Assembly: GCA_029379385.1 (NCBI GenBank)
Contig: CM055615.1
Span: 3,100,001-3,164,000, forward strand
Direction of reading: 5' to 3'
Length of the DNA: 64,000 nt
DNA from: Quillaja saponaria
Taxonomy: Eukaryota; Streptophyta; Magnoliopsida; Fabales; Quillajaceae
Position numbers and translations under genes: made by a program. The notes under the pieces are model-generated. The model was given only the letters and a program-made list of their open reading frames with translations, was not told the DNA's origin and searched no databases. Positions 25,405 to 37,624 of the stretch are shown piece after piece; position 1 is the stretch's first letter, and each line of letters begins with the position of its first letter.

Positions 25405-27488
25405 CTACAAAAAATTACTCCCTGTACCACATGGGCGTGGTATTCTCCTCCTTGCCGGGTTTCGCCTAGGTGGTACATCAGCCCTGTCACCAAGATCTTC
25501 TGAGGGAGGTATGTCATCAGCACCGTTAAATCCTTCCTCAGCTTGCACACCTGAACCCATACCCGGGTCATATGATGTAGGTGTATTACCATACTGAAAG
25601 TATGGCACTTGCGGTATGGGAGAGTTAAAGACATCGCTTGATTGCTGTGCAAAGTCGAGCATAAGCTGATGATACATAGATGAACTACTGGCCATATAAG
25701 GAGGTTGAGACATATGTGCTGGAGATGGAATATACACATCTGATGGTCGGACATCAGCATCAACACGTCCATAAGAAACCGATGGTCCAGGGACATCAGT
25801 TCTACTGCGTCTACGACGTTGTGATGACAATGATGATGATGATATCGAATGAGTAGAATGGGAAAGAGCTGGATCAGCATGGATAAGACCAACTCGTGTA
25901 AGATATCTCTTACTGATACGTCTATACCATTCATTGTACTCGGTTGTATGAGCAGCATGACCATGTGCAACTCCCAGAACATCACCTATCTGGACCAGAT
26001 TGTATCTCATGCCCCAAATGGCTATGTGGTTAGCATGTAGCCAAAGGTAGTCTGTGACGCCCCGTCCCCGAAGATCAAATTTGTGCAAGGTTTGATCGAC
26101 CTTAATGTCAGTAGGGTTTTCTGGTATAGGTTGCTGATATCCAAACTGATGTATTACCCTATCCACTTTCTGATACTCAACAATATGAAAATATATTAAG
26201 GGTACTTTAGCACCCCAAATATGCTGGTCTCGATAACAATAGTCTGGTATCAGGTGTCTCACCTCATCATCAATGTAGGGTAATGATATGAACTGCAATC
26301 CAAAAACTGTGTCAATGTTTTAATAAATAAAACATTGAAACATGAATATGTTAAATGATACATATATATAAGATACACTTGTAATTACCTAGTTTGCTGA
26401 CATCTAGTCCAGCATCTCCCTATACCAAGACATTACATTATGGCCGATTTGAGTTACTTTGAACTTTACTCTCCACCTGCAAGTAATTAAAAATGTCAAT
26501 TACAAGTCTTTTACGTACCACACATTATAAGCAAATGCATAAAACTAATAATTTTACAAACCTCGCGCCTAAAGGACAAAGATTATCCCACGGAATATCT
26601 GTCTCCTTCCTCGGTGCGAGAAAAGGGTAGTCGCTCCCATGCCCATACCTGGAGTAATATTAAAAGTCCAACAATTTCAGAACTATCAAGGTGAGTGGCA
26701 TGACACATCTCCCTGTACAACCATGCCAGGGAGGCACTCCCCCAGCTGTACTGTCCTGCGACATATAGGTTTTCCAGCAGAGATAAGAAATATATGTGCA
26801 CATGTGTACTCGTCTTACTGGTGAATAACAATCCACCCATCAGCTGTAATATATAAGCTCGTGCATATCTCTGCGCTGTAATGTCATCACCATCAGGTGG
26901 GAGATTCTGAAATGTCAATCCTAACCAGCTCATTTTCAATGTGTTACCCTTAATAGCTGTAGTAGGGGGCACAACTCCCAATAATCGCTCGCACTTAGTT
27001 GCGACGTTAGCACCAACTAGGCCAGAGACAGGCTCACCGTCAACAGGTAAACCGAATAGAATACTAATATCCTATAGTGTAATGGTGGCCTCACCGTGCA
27101 ACAGATGAAATGTGTGAGTCTCCGGCCTCCATCGCTCGACTAAAGCTGTCATAAGGTGCCAATCAAGCGAAATAAACCCTACCCTGATCACACCGCCAAA
27201 ACCTGTCATGGTCATGTACTCCAATACAAGAGGATTAATATTATTAATATTATTAAGAATATCCCGGCCGAGCACCGCCTCCCTCGGACGGCATCTCAGG
27301 ATATAGGCCTCGCTCTAAAATTATAAAAACATATTAGTAAGAACATTTTCGCTAATAAAATGAAATTGAAAAATTAAAGGTAAATCGATTTGTTATTTAC
27401 ATACCTCGTGATCTGCGAAAACTCTAACAGATCGATGGCTATCGTGTAGTCTAAGGACTGAAACATCTACTGGGGCAACGGGATCCAT
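25405..27488 (-). pseudogene. Plant mobile domain (PMD/MAIN-like) gene inside the MULE
   Basis: Four minus-strand exons with clean splice sites can be followed: 27488-27405, 27314-26562, 26476-26389 and 26292-25405. The protein starts MDPVAPVDVSVLRLHDSHRS and contains typical PMD blocks: WRPETHTFHLLHGEATITL, LFGLPVDGEPV, YSWGSASLAWLYREMCHATH, LLQVWAWERLP and the final YIDDEVRHLI region. It ends in a Ser/Arg-rich tail. Known PMD proteins of host type (MAIN, MAIL1) help silence transposons and regulate genes; many PMDs are carried by transposons and their role there is unclear. This copy is broken by TAG at 27072-27074, a 1-bp frame change near 26590 and stops in the third exon. It lies about 300 bp downstream of MURA in the same orientation. 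Confidence 0.85.
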
Positions 27489-27784
27489 TAATCTGCATAA
27501 CAAAAGACAAATCAAATATAATGTTATTATGCATACACAACAATAATGTTATGATTTAATGTAATAGGGAAAGATTTAGATAAAATGGAAAATCCTTGAA
27601 AAATTCTTAATAATATTACAATAATATACGACAATAATGTTTATTAATTTCAAAATTATTTTACATGACATGTGAGGGACATAATGCCTAATATCTACAT
27701 AATAAAAAACTAGAAACAAATACATAAATAGGAAAACTCTTACATTTACATTAAAGTAAACAATGCGATAATGGAAATTGTCTT

Positions 27785-30287
27785 TTAAGATCGTGTAATA
27801 TTAGAACAATTTTTACGATTGTGTCCATCCTGCCTACATAAACCACACTTATGTTGCCTCGAGGACCCTGTAATGTCCATCTCATTATGAATTCGATGTG
27901 TTTTCGGCCTACCCTTCTTTCGCAATTTGGACATGTCGGGAACCACATGGGGGAACTGGAATTCAGGCCAATAGTCATCGTGCATCACTGGGTTAAATTG
28001 TGGAGTGTATACAAGCTCCTGATTTCTCAATTTATACCACTCCCCAATAAAGTCGTTATAGTTCAGATGCATGCTTGCACAAGCTACTATAACATGTGAG
28101 CATGAGAGAATGTATTGCTGGGGTTTGTTACATGTGCAAGTTCTTTCATTTAAACGCACAGTATGCTGGTTGCCGCCCTTTCGGGCTTGCCATCCACGAA
28201 ATTGAGTCTTTATTTCAATGATCCCCAAACCAGTATGAAACTGTCTCAACTTCTGTCCACCTGCTCTCTCTGCCCAATTTTGGATTTTTTCTATAGTGTC
28301 GGTTGTGTATTGATTGCCAGCATTTAGCTGAGCATTAATGTACGCCCGATGTTCTACGAAATATTTAACACACCAGTAAAATGTCAACCGCACCAGTGCA
28401 GTGATTGGGACTTGTTGCACTCCCTTCAAGACATTGTTCATGCACTCTCCCAAGTTCGTGGTTATGAAGTCAAAGCGGTGACCTCCGTCATGTGCCAATG
28501 CCCACTGCTCCAAAGGAATTCTACCAATCCATGCAGCATACTCAGAGTCCAAGCGAACAAACTTCTCGAAATATTTATCGAATTTGCGTTTTTGAGTTTG
28601 ACTCGCAGTGTGGATGAGGAGATTCTTTGCTTTCATATTCTTGTGGGTCTTATGAAAGTTGCTTGCAATATGCCTAATACAAAAATGGTGATAACCATAA
28701 GGCTCAGTCCAGCCATTCTGAGGATCTGAAGCAGCAGCAATTATCCCGGCATGACGATCAGATATTAAGCAAATACCCACCCGTTGCGTTACATGCATGC
28801 GAATCAACTTAAAAACCATCCCCAACTATCTATGTTCTCCTTCATAACAACTGCAAATGCAACTGGAACTAAACTATTGTTACCATCAACGCCAGTTGCA
28901 ACCAACAATTTTCCCGTGTACTTTCCACATAGGAATGTGTCGTCAATTTGAAGAACTGGTCTACAATGATGGAAGGCCTCGATAGATGGCTCAAAAGCCC
29001 AGAATACTCATTGGAAAATAACTTCTCCAGGATTATTAGTTGGGTTCACTTTCCATTCGAACCGCGTGCCGGGATTGGTGACACGAAGTGCATTTAAATA
29101 TCTAGGAAGTTTATTGTAGGATTCCTCCCAATTACCAAACACAAGATTTATTGCTTTCTTCTTCGCTTTGAATATTTTGCTCAAACTTGGACTATAATGG
29201 AAGTGATCTTTTATCATTGTAAGCAACACAGCTCCTGGTGTAGTTGGGTCTTCATTGATAGTATTTTTGATATATTCAGCAATGATTCCCTTGTCCAGAT
29301 TTAATGATCTTAAGTCATTTCGCTGTAAACATAGCTGTGAGCGACATCTAATTTCGTAATCTGAAACTTTTCAAATCTTTTACTAAAATGTCCTCGCAAC
29401 CTCCACTTGCATCCCTGTTCATAGAGCTTGCACCTGATATCCCATGTGTCCTTTTTGGACTCAACGACTATGAAAGCCATGTGGTTCATAATGTACCAGT
29501 ATTTAATAGTATTTTTTAACTCGGCCTTCGTGCTGAACAACATGCCATTGTAAAATTCATTATGCAACTCCCATTGTGCATTTGGAACAATAACAGGGTT
29601 TACTGCACGTGCCCTTGCCCTGGCAATGTTCACGTCCGTGTGAAAGGGATTCGGGACATATTCGGCAAATAAATCTTCTTCAGGAGCCTCGATAATATCA
29701 TTATCATCCACTTCAATGTTAAAATGAGGATCAACGTTCAAATCAGGGATATCTTGTCCATCACCAATATCTTCGCCAAGCGCTTCTGAGTAATTCATCG
29801 GTGAATGCGGCCTAAGAGATGCTGATGCTTCTCCTTCAACATGAGAACTGAGCTGATCGTATTGCCGCCTACTAGTGGGGGATTCCATGAATATGTTTTC
29901 AGGATTCGGGACAAGTGTGTCGTGACTCTGAACACGAGACAGAGACTCATCATGAAGTGCGTGCCTATGTAAATAAATCTTTAAAATAAATCCAGGGCCT
30001 TGCGCACTGGCATGCTGTAACATGCTGTATAAGTCCTCATCATCAGCTACTGCAACTGGACTATAGTGGGTTGAATTATTTATAGTACTTGGACATCGAC
30101 AAATTATAGTCAGGTACTCTCTTCTTCTGTCAACCTTTAAGGACTTGCAAAAACGAGCATGAAACTCTGCATACTTGATACGCTTGGGTACACGAATGCA
30201 CTTAACAGGACCTGAATCGTATTCAAGCCCGTTCGAACCAGTACGCATCTCACTATTAATGTAACACATAATTCCAATTTCTTCCAT
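27785..30287 (-). pseudogene. MURA-type MULE transposase with SWIM zinc finger and zinc knuckle
   Basis: Minus strand, start taken at the ATG at 30287 (MEEIGIMCYINSEM). In order it has a PB1-like N-terminal region, an acidic linker, and a MuDR DNA-binding region (GMLFSTKAELKNTIKYWYIM, CKLYEQGCKWRL, about 29550-29370). The MULE transposase core follows with IDDTF (near 28945), CLISDRHAGI (near 28765) and LGECMNNVLKG (near 28440), which supply the expected D, D and E positions. A SWIM finger (CTCNKPQQYILSCSH, near 28125) and a C-terminal CCHC knuckle (CGLCRQDGHNRKNC, near 27810) complete it. It is broken by a frame change near 29325, a stop (TGA for an expected Trp) near 29007 and a frame change near 28815. 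The catalytic positions themselves survive. Confidence 0.9.
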
Positions 30288-30339
30288 TATCAAACTTGCA
30301 CCTTCAAAATGCCTTAAAATATTATAAAATTTCCTCATT

Positions 30340-32220
30340 ATATTGTTAATGAATTCACAGTATTTTCATAGATTAACTATAGACTACTAATAATAATAAA
30401 TGATTCAAATTATAATACCCATAATACTAATCAATTCAAACATCACAATTAATTCAAATTAAAACTATCCAAATTACTAATTAATTCAAACAACACAATT
30501 TTATTACTTATAATGTATATGTTAAAATAATTATATTAAAATATTATGGTTTCATCTTTAAGTTAATTACATTAAAACATACAAATACAAAAAAATCTAT
30601 TTATCATAAATATATTACTATAAATTTCCACCCAAAAATTTTTTTATTTATAAATTAGTCACAAATTATAAAATAAAATTACTATTTCTTACAAAATAAT
30701 AAAATCACTTTTTATCATAGGTATATTACTTACCATAATTATTATGAATTAAATAATTTTTAATTTCGTAATAAATATATTAATTAATTTAAAACTATCA
30801 AAATTACTAATCAATTCAAACATCACAATTAATTCCAATTAAAACTATCCAAATTACTAATTAATTTAAACAAAACAAATTTATTAATTATAATGTATAT
30901 TTTTTTAATAAAATTAAAATATTATGGTTTCATATTTAACTTAATTATAAAAATTATTTTTTACTATTATGAATTAATTAAATAATAAAAAAAGTATGAC
31001 ATATTAAAACATTAAAATACTAATAATGTATATTTTAAATAAATAAAATTAATATTATATTTACCAATTACTCTACTTTAAATAATAATAAATATCATTA
31101 CACATTCAAATATTATGGTTTCATCTTTAAGTTAATTATAAATATTTATTTTGCCTATTATGAATTAATTAAATAATAAAAAATCTCATTACATATTAAA
31201 ACATAAAAATAATATCTATAAATTAATTACATTAAATCATACAAATAGAAAAAAATATATTTATCATAAATATATTACTATAAATTTCCCCAAAAAAATT
31301 TTTATTTATAAATTAGTCACAAATTTTTAAATAAAATTATGAATACTAACACAATAATAAAATCACTTTTTATCATAAGTATATTACTTACCATAATTAT
31401 TATGAATTAAATAATTTTTAATTTCGTTTAAAATATATTAATTAATTTAAAACTATCAAAATTACTAACTAATTTAAAATTATCAAAATTACTAATAAAT
31501 ATATTAATTACATTAAAACATACAAATACAAAAATTATTATTTATTTCAAAACTCATTAAATTACTATTTTAAGGCAAACAAAATTACTAACTAATTTAA
31601 ACGTCACAAAATTACTAATTTAATTAAGTGTCACATAATTACTATTTTAAACTTATAAATATTATTTATTAATATGTGAATTAAACAGTTAATAATTTAT
31701 CATATCATAAATATACTAATTATTGCAATTATCATAAAAATTACAATTACAACAAATTTTTAATTATAACAAATAATAAAAATTAATATTTCAACAATTA
31801 TAAAATAAAACTACTGTAAATATAGGTACATGCATACAATAATAATAAATATAACTTTCTATAAAATAAATACAACTTTATGACTTACCAGTTAATAAGC
31901 AAATGAGCAAAAAGTATCAACACCGGCAACGTAATTTTAACAATAATCCTAAAGAAAACATAAATAAACTTAGAATAACAAAACATATATATCGTGTAAC
32001 ATTAAATAGTTTATATAATTTCTATTTATATTTTATTTTAAAAAAATTTAATAGTATACGTAATTTAAATAATTAATAAGTAAATATCACTAATTATAAT
32101 AAATAATATAAATTAAATAGTATACGTAATAAATTTTTCAATAAGAAAATAATTTAATTTAATTAATAATAATAATAATAATAATAAATTTTTTAAATTA
32201 AAATTTGTATAACTTACCAA
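30340..32220. repeat. AT-rich right arm of the MULE with repeated modules
   Basis: A module of roughly 110 bp, with cataggtatattacttaccat and tttttaatttcgtaataa, occurs near 30700-30810 and 31345-31460, and again in the left arm near 24424-24530. Modules with attcaaacaacacaa recur nearby. The right edge carries an (AAT)n tract at about 32164-32187. No coding sequence. Confidence 0.6.
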
Positions 32221-32384
32221 GATTTTACTTGTAAATAAATGTGAGGAAATCGAAAGAACATGAAATATTGACAGAAGAAATGAATGTGATAAGAAATGAA
32301 GGTGGTGATGAGGAGAATACGTGATGAGTGTCTTCTCCTCTTGCTCTGCCTCTGTATTTATAGAGGAGAAGGGGTGGGGGGGTC

Positions 32385-32737
32385 GACCCCGGGACGCGAT
32401 CGCTAGGCAGCAGGCTACCCTACAGCGCGCAGGGTAGCCTGCACAGCTACCCTGCGTCTGAAACAGGCTTTCAGACAATTTTTGCCCCCTACGGGCCAGT
32501 CCAGCGAGCCCCGCGGGAGACAAATAGTCGGATGAAACCGGCTTTTGAAAAGACGGTTTCATCTACCACTCGCGCGCCACGCGCGAGTGTGTGATCTGGG
32601 CAATGTGGTGACCTGGCACGCCAGGTCGGACCCAAAAAAACACGGTTTCATTATTTACCCCATTTTGGCTATTAAAGTAAAAAATTTACCATTCTATCTA
32701 AAAATTTTGGGACTTAGACCCTTCTGTCCAAAAGTCT
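32385..32737 (-). repeat. Right terminal inverted repeat of the MULE
   Basis: Reverse complement of the left repeat with scattered differences. The outermost hairpin seen at left (23502-23528) is disrupted here: the copy reads cccaaaaaaacacggtttc (32631-32649), so one stem arm is lost. The ccggcttttgaaaag hairpin (about 32537-32551) and the cgcgcgcc-rich block (about 32571-32590) are kept. Confidence 0.85.
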
Positions 32738-32835
32738 TTGTAGATAGTATATATAACGAACTCCAATGAGAGCTTATTAATTGCCATGTCATTCACCTAA
32801 AAAAGAAAGAAGAGATACAATCAAGGCCAAAGAAG

Positions 32836-32935
32836 ATGCCATCTCTACCTTTCTCTGGGGGATTCTAAGCATTATTTTCCTTTTTGGTTCAGGTAAAACA
32901 GATCAGATTCCATATACAACTTATTTGTGATGTAA

Positions 32936-32969
<34 letters not shown>

Positions 32970-33171
32970 TAAGATTCTCTTCAAATCTTGTTGAAGGGAA
33001 AGTAGTTGGTTTTAATGTACCGAAAATTGTGTGCCAGGGTGAGGGGCTAAGCTCAAATGGCTCAAATGGCTCAAACTGCAATAAAGCATGCCTTACTAAG
33101 GGCTTTCCTAGTGGGGGTATTTTTTGGGTTTTAGTGGATTCCCATTGCAATGTTGCTGCAACAAGAATTGA
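32836..33171 (+). pseudogene. Defensin-like gene, pseudogene 1
   Basis: Two exons with the same layout as the intact genes. Exon 1 (32836-32892) encodes a hydrophobic signal peptide (FLWGILSIIFLFGSG), but its only nearby ATG is out of frame by one base. The intron is 32893-32996. Exon 2 (32997-33171) keeps the family blocks NVPKIVCQG, CNKACLTKGFPSGG and, one frame later, CCCNKN before TGA. A single-base deletion in the Gly-Gly codons separates these blocks, and the third family cysteine is replaced. It lies about 90 bp from the MULE's right end. Two independent frameshifts argue against a working product. Confidence 0.75.
32940..32970. repeat. (TTA)n microsatellite in the intron of DEFL pseudogene 1
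   Basis: About ten TTA units, lying in the intron between the two exons of the defensin-like pseudogene. Confidence 0.9.
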
Positions 33172-34012
33172 ATTGAGTAAACATTTGATCAACTTGATAT
33201 TTTAAAATGGATCATATGATTTTGATTAAGGTCTTAGTGTATTTTTCATTGAATAAGAAACTATTTTAATTATGAAAAATAGTAACACCAATTTTTATTT
33301 TCTTTATCAATTTTTTTTTCCGTATACATATTGATAGAGACAATCCTTAGTTGAGGGATAATATTAACCGGAAAATACTTTCAAACTTAAATTCAGATGG
33401 ATGGTATTTCAAAAATGAATTATCACGCCTTTCTCAGTTGATCAACTAGTTAACTGGTTATTGCTCCCCTAATAAGATTTGGTTTTCATTTATTTTTTAT
33501 ATTTTTAAAATAAGGATTGTTTGGTTTGATGATATTTTTCGGATATTGGATAACCAACAAACTTAGTGAAAAGTGAAATGTTATTTAGGTTTTTTTGGAT
33601 ATTTTTAATGTTGACGTTTAAAAATTACATTTTAGTGAAAGGTGAAATGAAGTCATATATTTTATAAATATATATATTTAACAAAAGTAAAAAAATTTTT
33701 TTTTTTTTTTTTTTATAATTTTGATTTATAACTTTTGCTTGTAAAAAAAACAAAAAGGCTTTTTAGTGGCGAAATAGGGTTGGCGGAGAAAGAGGAAGGG
33801 CATTGGGATGCTTTGGGACTTTTCTATCTTGGTCTAATAGGAAACAGATCAGAATCAATTTAATTAGGAAACACATACAATCTTAATAAATTACTCAGGA
33901 TGTGGTTTAAGATAATATATTTCTAATCTTAAAATTTTAGAAATTTAAATTTATAATATTTATTATGATATTTGACCATAACTTGCTCCCTTAGACATTT
34001 GTTAAAAAAACT

Positions 34013-34022
34013 TATATAAATA
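34013..34022 (+). promoter_or_regulatory. TATA box of DEFL1
   Basis: TATATAAATA, 75 bp upstream of the ATG. The same decamer stands 67 bp upstream of the ATG in the paralogue (50835-50844), and the intervening leader is conserved, which supports a real core promoter. Confidence 0.65.
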
Positions 34023-34087
34023 GTATAGTGCCTGAGCTTAAATATAAAAATATAAAAGGCCATAGATATATCCTCACAATTCACAAA

Positions 34088-34630
34088 ATGGCTATCAATA
34101 TCTCTCAAGGTTCTCTGTTGGGGATTTTCTGCATTGTCTTCCTTTTAGTTTCAGGTAACAAATTAGTTTCAGCATTTATCTAAGAATATTATAATTTGCA
34201 GGAAACGATATATATAATAGGATGTAATCATTTTAAATTTTATGTGAACACATCATTAATAAGTGTGAAATTTGATTTCAGATTCTTTGAATGAAAAATA
34301 AAAATAAAAATTATTAGTTAAATCAATCGACAATTTTACGAGATAACTTCTATTTTCCCCAACAAACTATATATAGATTTACCTATTGTTGTATTTGAGT
34401 CATTCAACTTAAAAATTTATTTTCTGTATTCAATCATTTAAGTTTTGGATTTTATATATATATTGATTGCAGGGCCAGCAACATGCATCAATGTGCCGGT
34501 AGGCTGCCAAGGGCCTTGCTCAAGTGTTCCAGCTTGCAATCAAGCCTGCATTGCGAAAGGCTTCCCAAAAGGCGGCTATTGTATGGGCTTTCGTGGGTCC
34601 GAATTGGCATGCTGCTGCAAAAAGAATTAG
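34088..34630 (+). CDS. Defensin-like (DEFL) secreted cysteine-rich peptide, copy 1
   Basis: Two exons, 34088-34154 and 34473-34630, with a phase-1 GT-AG intron (318 bp). This layout, signal peptide on exon 1 and mature peptide on exon 2, is standard for plant defensin-like genes. The predicted precursor has 74 residues. Exon 1 encodes a hydrophobic signal peptide (GSLLGIFCIVFLLVSG). The mature part has nine cysteines in the pattern C-x6-C-x3-C-x5-C-x3-C-x10-C-x9-CCC, with a CxxxC, a GxC (GGYC) and a CxC within the terminal CCC, as expected for a cysteine-stabilised alpha-beta fold. Classical DEFLs have eight cysteines, so the odd ninth is unusual. It is probably apoplastic; defence or signalling are known family roles, and its own role is not visible. 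No defects seen. Confidence 0.85.
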
Positions 34631-34649
34631 TTCAACACCCTCAAGCTTA

Positions 34650-37140
34650 AGAAATTAAAATCAAAATATTGTATGGGTTTCTTAGTTATATGATAACCAA
34701 ATAAAATCTTGCTATTGTAGTGGTTGTTGCTACCATAAAAATAAATATTACTTTTGATAATTGATTTGGTAATTTTTTTTTTTTTGACATAAAATCATAT
34801 AACAGTTAGGGGCCAGTTAATTCACCACTATTACAAATTCATAAAACCACACTAAACATTGTTTTGGATAGTTGATTTAGTAATTTTTTTGACATAGATA
34901 GTATTTTCATTAATGATATTCATATATTACAATTAGGGGGCTTCTCAATTCATTAATATTACAAGTTCATAGAATCACAAGAAGATGAAGAAACAATTCA
35001 TAATTAATGAGAAAATAGAGATTGAACATGAGTCTAAATGATTTTAATATTTTTATTTTAATCAGTTGAGTTAAGACCTCTTATGCAAAAAATCAATTTG
35101 ATAATATATATTTTTTTATTCGTAGATAGAGGGGAATCCTGGAGTCAAATCTAGAACTAGAGGGTAGGGGAGAGCCTTAGGCTCATATGCCATGCTTGCT
35201 TAACTATGCTCGTGGTGGCTGATTTGGTGATGTTAGCATTTAGGCCATTTTTGTGTTTCTTCATTTCACTTATAGATTTTGTTTTCAAGAAAATTGGTTA
35301 CATGCATGCATTAGATCATTTTTTATTTTGGTCATCGAGGATTACATCATTAATTTACTACTTTGGTCATTAAAAATTAATTTTTTTTGTAATCATCTCC
35401 TGGTGGATTCAATTTTTTTTTTAATTTTCATCTTCCATGATTTGATTGTGTTAAATTAGGTTCTTAATCAAGTCAAAATTATTAAATTGAGATAAAATAT
35501 TCTAAAATTATATTTTTAGGAGATGATGAATAAATGAATATTAATGTATAAAAAAAAATTACATGAATATTGACTCAATCATTACAAAAATTAAGTTTTT
35601 CAATTTTAAATTTTACACCCAAATTTTGTTAATTTTTTTTTTCATAGATCATAGAATTTTTCTAAGGTATTCTCAACCATTTAAATAATTATATTGTGTT
35701 CCACTACTGTATATATTCTGAAAATCAATAAAAAGAAGTAAGACCACATCAAATTTTGAAGCAAAAATGCTATATAATAATTTCCATATATAATTATTTA
35801 TCCTTTCATATTAAAGAGGTTTATAGTAATTTAGAACATTAGTTAAGTAGTTAATTACTTTAATGAAATATACATTACTGTTTTTATTTTTGTTCGTGGA
35901 CCCCACATATTAGCATGTGAAATTTATTTTTGTTACTTTAATGAAATATACATTACTCCCTTCTGTTTTTATGAATTGAAAGAGATTTTTGAATTACTGT
36001 TTAAAATGGCTTGTTAAATTTTTATAAATAAAAAATTTATAATATTTATTATTAAATTGATTATAATTTCAGTTTTATTTAACACAAATTATATATATTT
36101 TTTTTAATTTTAATTTTTAAACACTATATGTATTATATTTTTTTGATTTATTATGTATTGTATCTTAAAAAGTGCTGTTAGAACATCTGTTAGAAAAATT
36201 AAATTAAAAAATTATAACTTCTGCCCTGGCACAATATATCATTTTATCTATATATACACATTTTTTAATTTATATCATTAATTTATATTTCTATTTTATA
36301 TTATAAATAAAATTGATACTCTTTCTGATGTAATTTTTTCCTTTTTTATCCTTAAATAACATAAACTGTTATAATAATAATTAAATGTAATTACATCATA
36401 AATTAGTAATCTATATTTATGGGTTCAGTTTTTAGTAGTAGTGAGTAAAGTTATCTAAAAAATATACTCTATTGTTTGTATTTAAAATTATTGAAGTGAT
36501 ATATCATTCATGTAAGTTGTACTGTTGTGTCAAAAATGAAAAGTGTATCGATATTCATTAATTTTATATATGAAAATAAAAGTATACATTTAAAAAAGTT
36601 AGACAATATATCTTAAGAAAACACTCTTAAGAAGGCGCATGTGTGTGCCATATAAAAAGGCAAAGTTATACAAAAAAGGAACACATGATATCACAATTTA
36701 AGCTAGTTTGGTTTAGATGTTGGTTGAAAACTATTTTTTTTTTTAGTATTGTTTGGCTTACTTATTTTTTTATTTGTTTTGTAAATATCCATTAAGTGTA
36801 AGATGCGCGTTTCACATTCTAAGACGCGAATCCAAACCGGCTTTTACTAATTTCATTTCTTACATTGATTTTTATAATATAAAGAATACTTGTTTAAATA
36901 CAAAATTATCACTAACATAGAATTAGTTACTTTCTAAATTGCAATTAATAACAAGTTGTTAGAATTGAATATAATAAAAGAGAAAAAAACCGTTTGGCAA
37001 CTATCAAGAAGATCATAAATGGTGATCCAATTTAATTAATTGCCAAAGAGTTGGTTTTAGATTATTTGAGAATGTAATTGAGCTTAATATTGTTAACTCA
37101 TCTATCTACCCAGAAATAAAGAAATAGAAGCTCAAATCAA
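34650..37140. other. Intergenic within duplicated block 1
   Basis: Non-coding. The first kilobase aligns with 51445-52400 downstream of the paralogous gene and includes a shared segment near 35160 (agggtaggggagagccttag; compare 51843). About 35700-36650 has no clear counterpart in block 2. AT-rich, no open frame of note. Confidence 0.55.
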
Positions 37141-37142
37141 GA

Positions 37143-37624
37143 GTGGCTAGTGCATCCCTCAACAGTACTACTCTCTCTTGGGGATTCTATGCATTTTTTT
37201 ATTTTATCTTTTTTGCTTCAGGTAACAAAATAATTTCACATTTATTTCTGGTTGTAAAGTATACAACATTATCTGTTTAGCGGATGCATATGTTCATAAA
37301 AAAAAAAAAAAAAATTGTTTCCTGTATGAATTATTTTATTTTATTTTATGAATGTAAGATTTAAGTCAAGATCATTGAGATTAAGAAATTTTATGACAAA
37401 TTAAAGAATGTTTTGTTTATACAAACGTATATATTAATGCTATATTTAAGTTTTTGATGTTATAAATGTTGATTGCAGGGCTAGCAAAGGAGTTGAATTT
37501 GACGACAGTGCCGTTTATAGTTTGCCAATGGAATTGCTCCAACGGTTCACATCATTGCTATAATATAAAGATTGCATTGCAAAGGGATCCATACCCCTTT
37601 GGTGGCTATTGTGTTGTTATGTAG
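37143..37624 (+). pseudogene. Defensin-like gene, pseudogene 2
   Basis: Exon 1 (37143-37221) is open and encodes a signal-peptide-like stretch (WGFYAFFYFIFFASG), but its first codon is GTG where the paralogue at 53479 has ATG, so the start is lost. The intron (37222-37478) has GT-AG ends. Exon 2 (37479-37624) keeps KELNLTTVPFIVCQWNCSNG and PFGGYC but only four cysteines. A frame disturbance replaces the CIAKG block, and the frame ends early at TAG 37622-37624. It pairs with the copy at 53479-53990 in block 2. Confidence 0.7.

Larger units (their letters stand above)
23412..32737 (-). mobile_element. Complete MULE (Mutator-like) transposon, 9.3 kb, with decayed MURA and PMD genes
   Basis: The termini are inverted: the left end begins aggacttttggacagaag and the right end in reverse complement begins agacttttggacagaag. 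The perfect 9-mer ttgtagata flanks it at 23403-23411 and 32738-32746, which is the 9-11 bp target duplication expected of MULEs. The terminal inverted repeats are about 340 bp, GC-rich in an AT-rich setting, and full of hairpins. Two genes lie on the minus strand, a MURA-type transposase (30287-27785) and a plant-mobile-domain gene (27488-25405), both with stops and frameshifts. Non-coding AT-rich arms of about 1.5-2 kb separate the genes from the termini. It can no longer mobilise itself, although the ends still look well matched. Confidence 0.9.

Noticed and set aside
25377..25985. 202-codon minus-strand frame
   Set aside because: Overlaps PMD exon 4 in another frame; His/Leu/Met-rich shadow of the real exon.
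27851..28729. Plus-strand frames across the MURA region
   Set aside because: Antisense shadows of the MURA transposase, which has clear domain motifs on the minus strand.
30340..31800. CRISPR-like or satellite array
   Set aside because: The repeats are irregular AT-rich modules in a transposon arm of a plant genome, without constant spacing or unique spacers.
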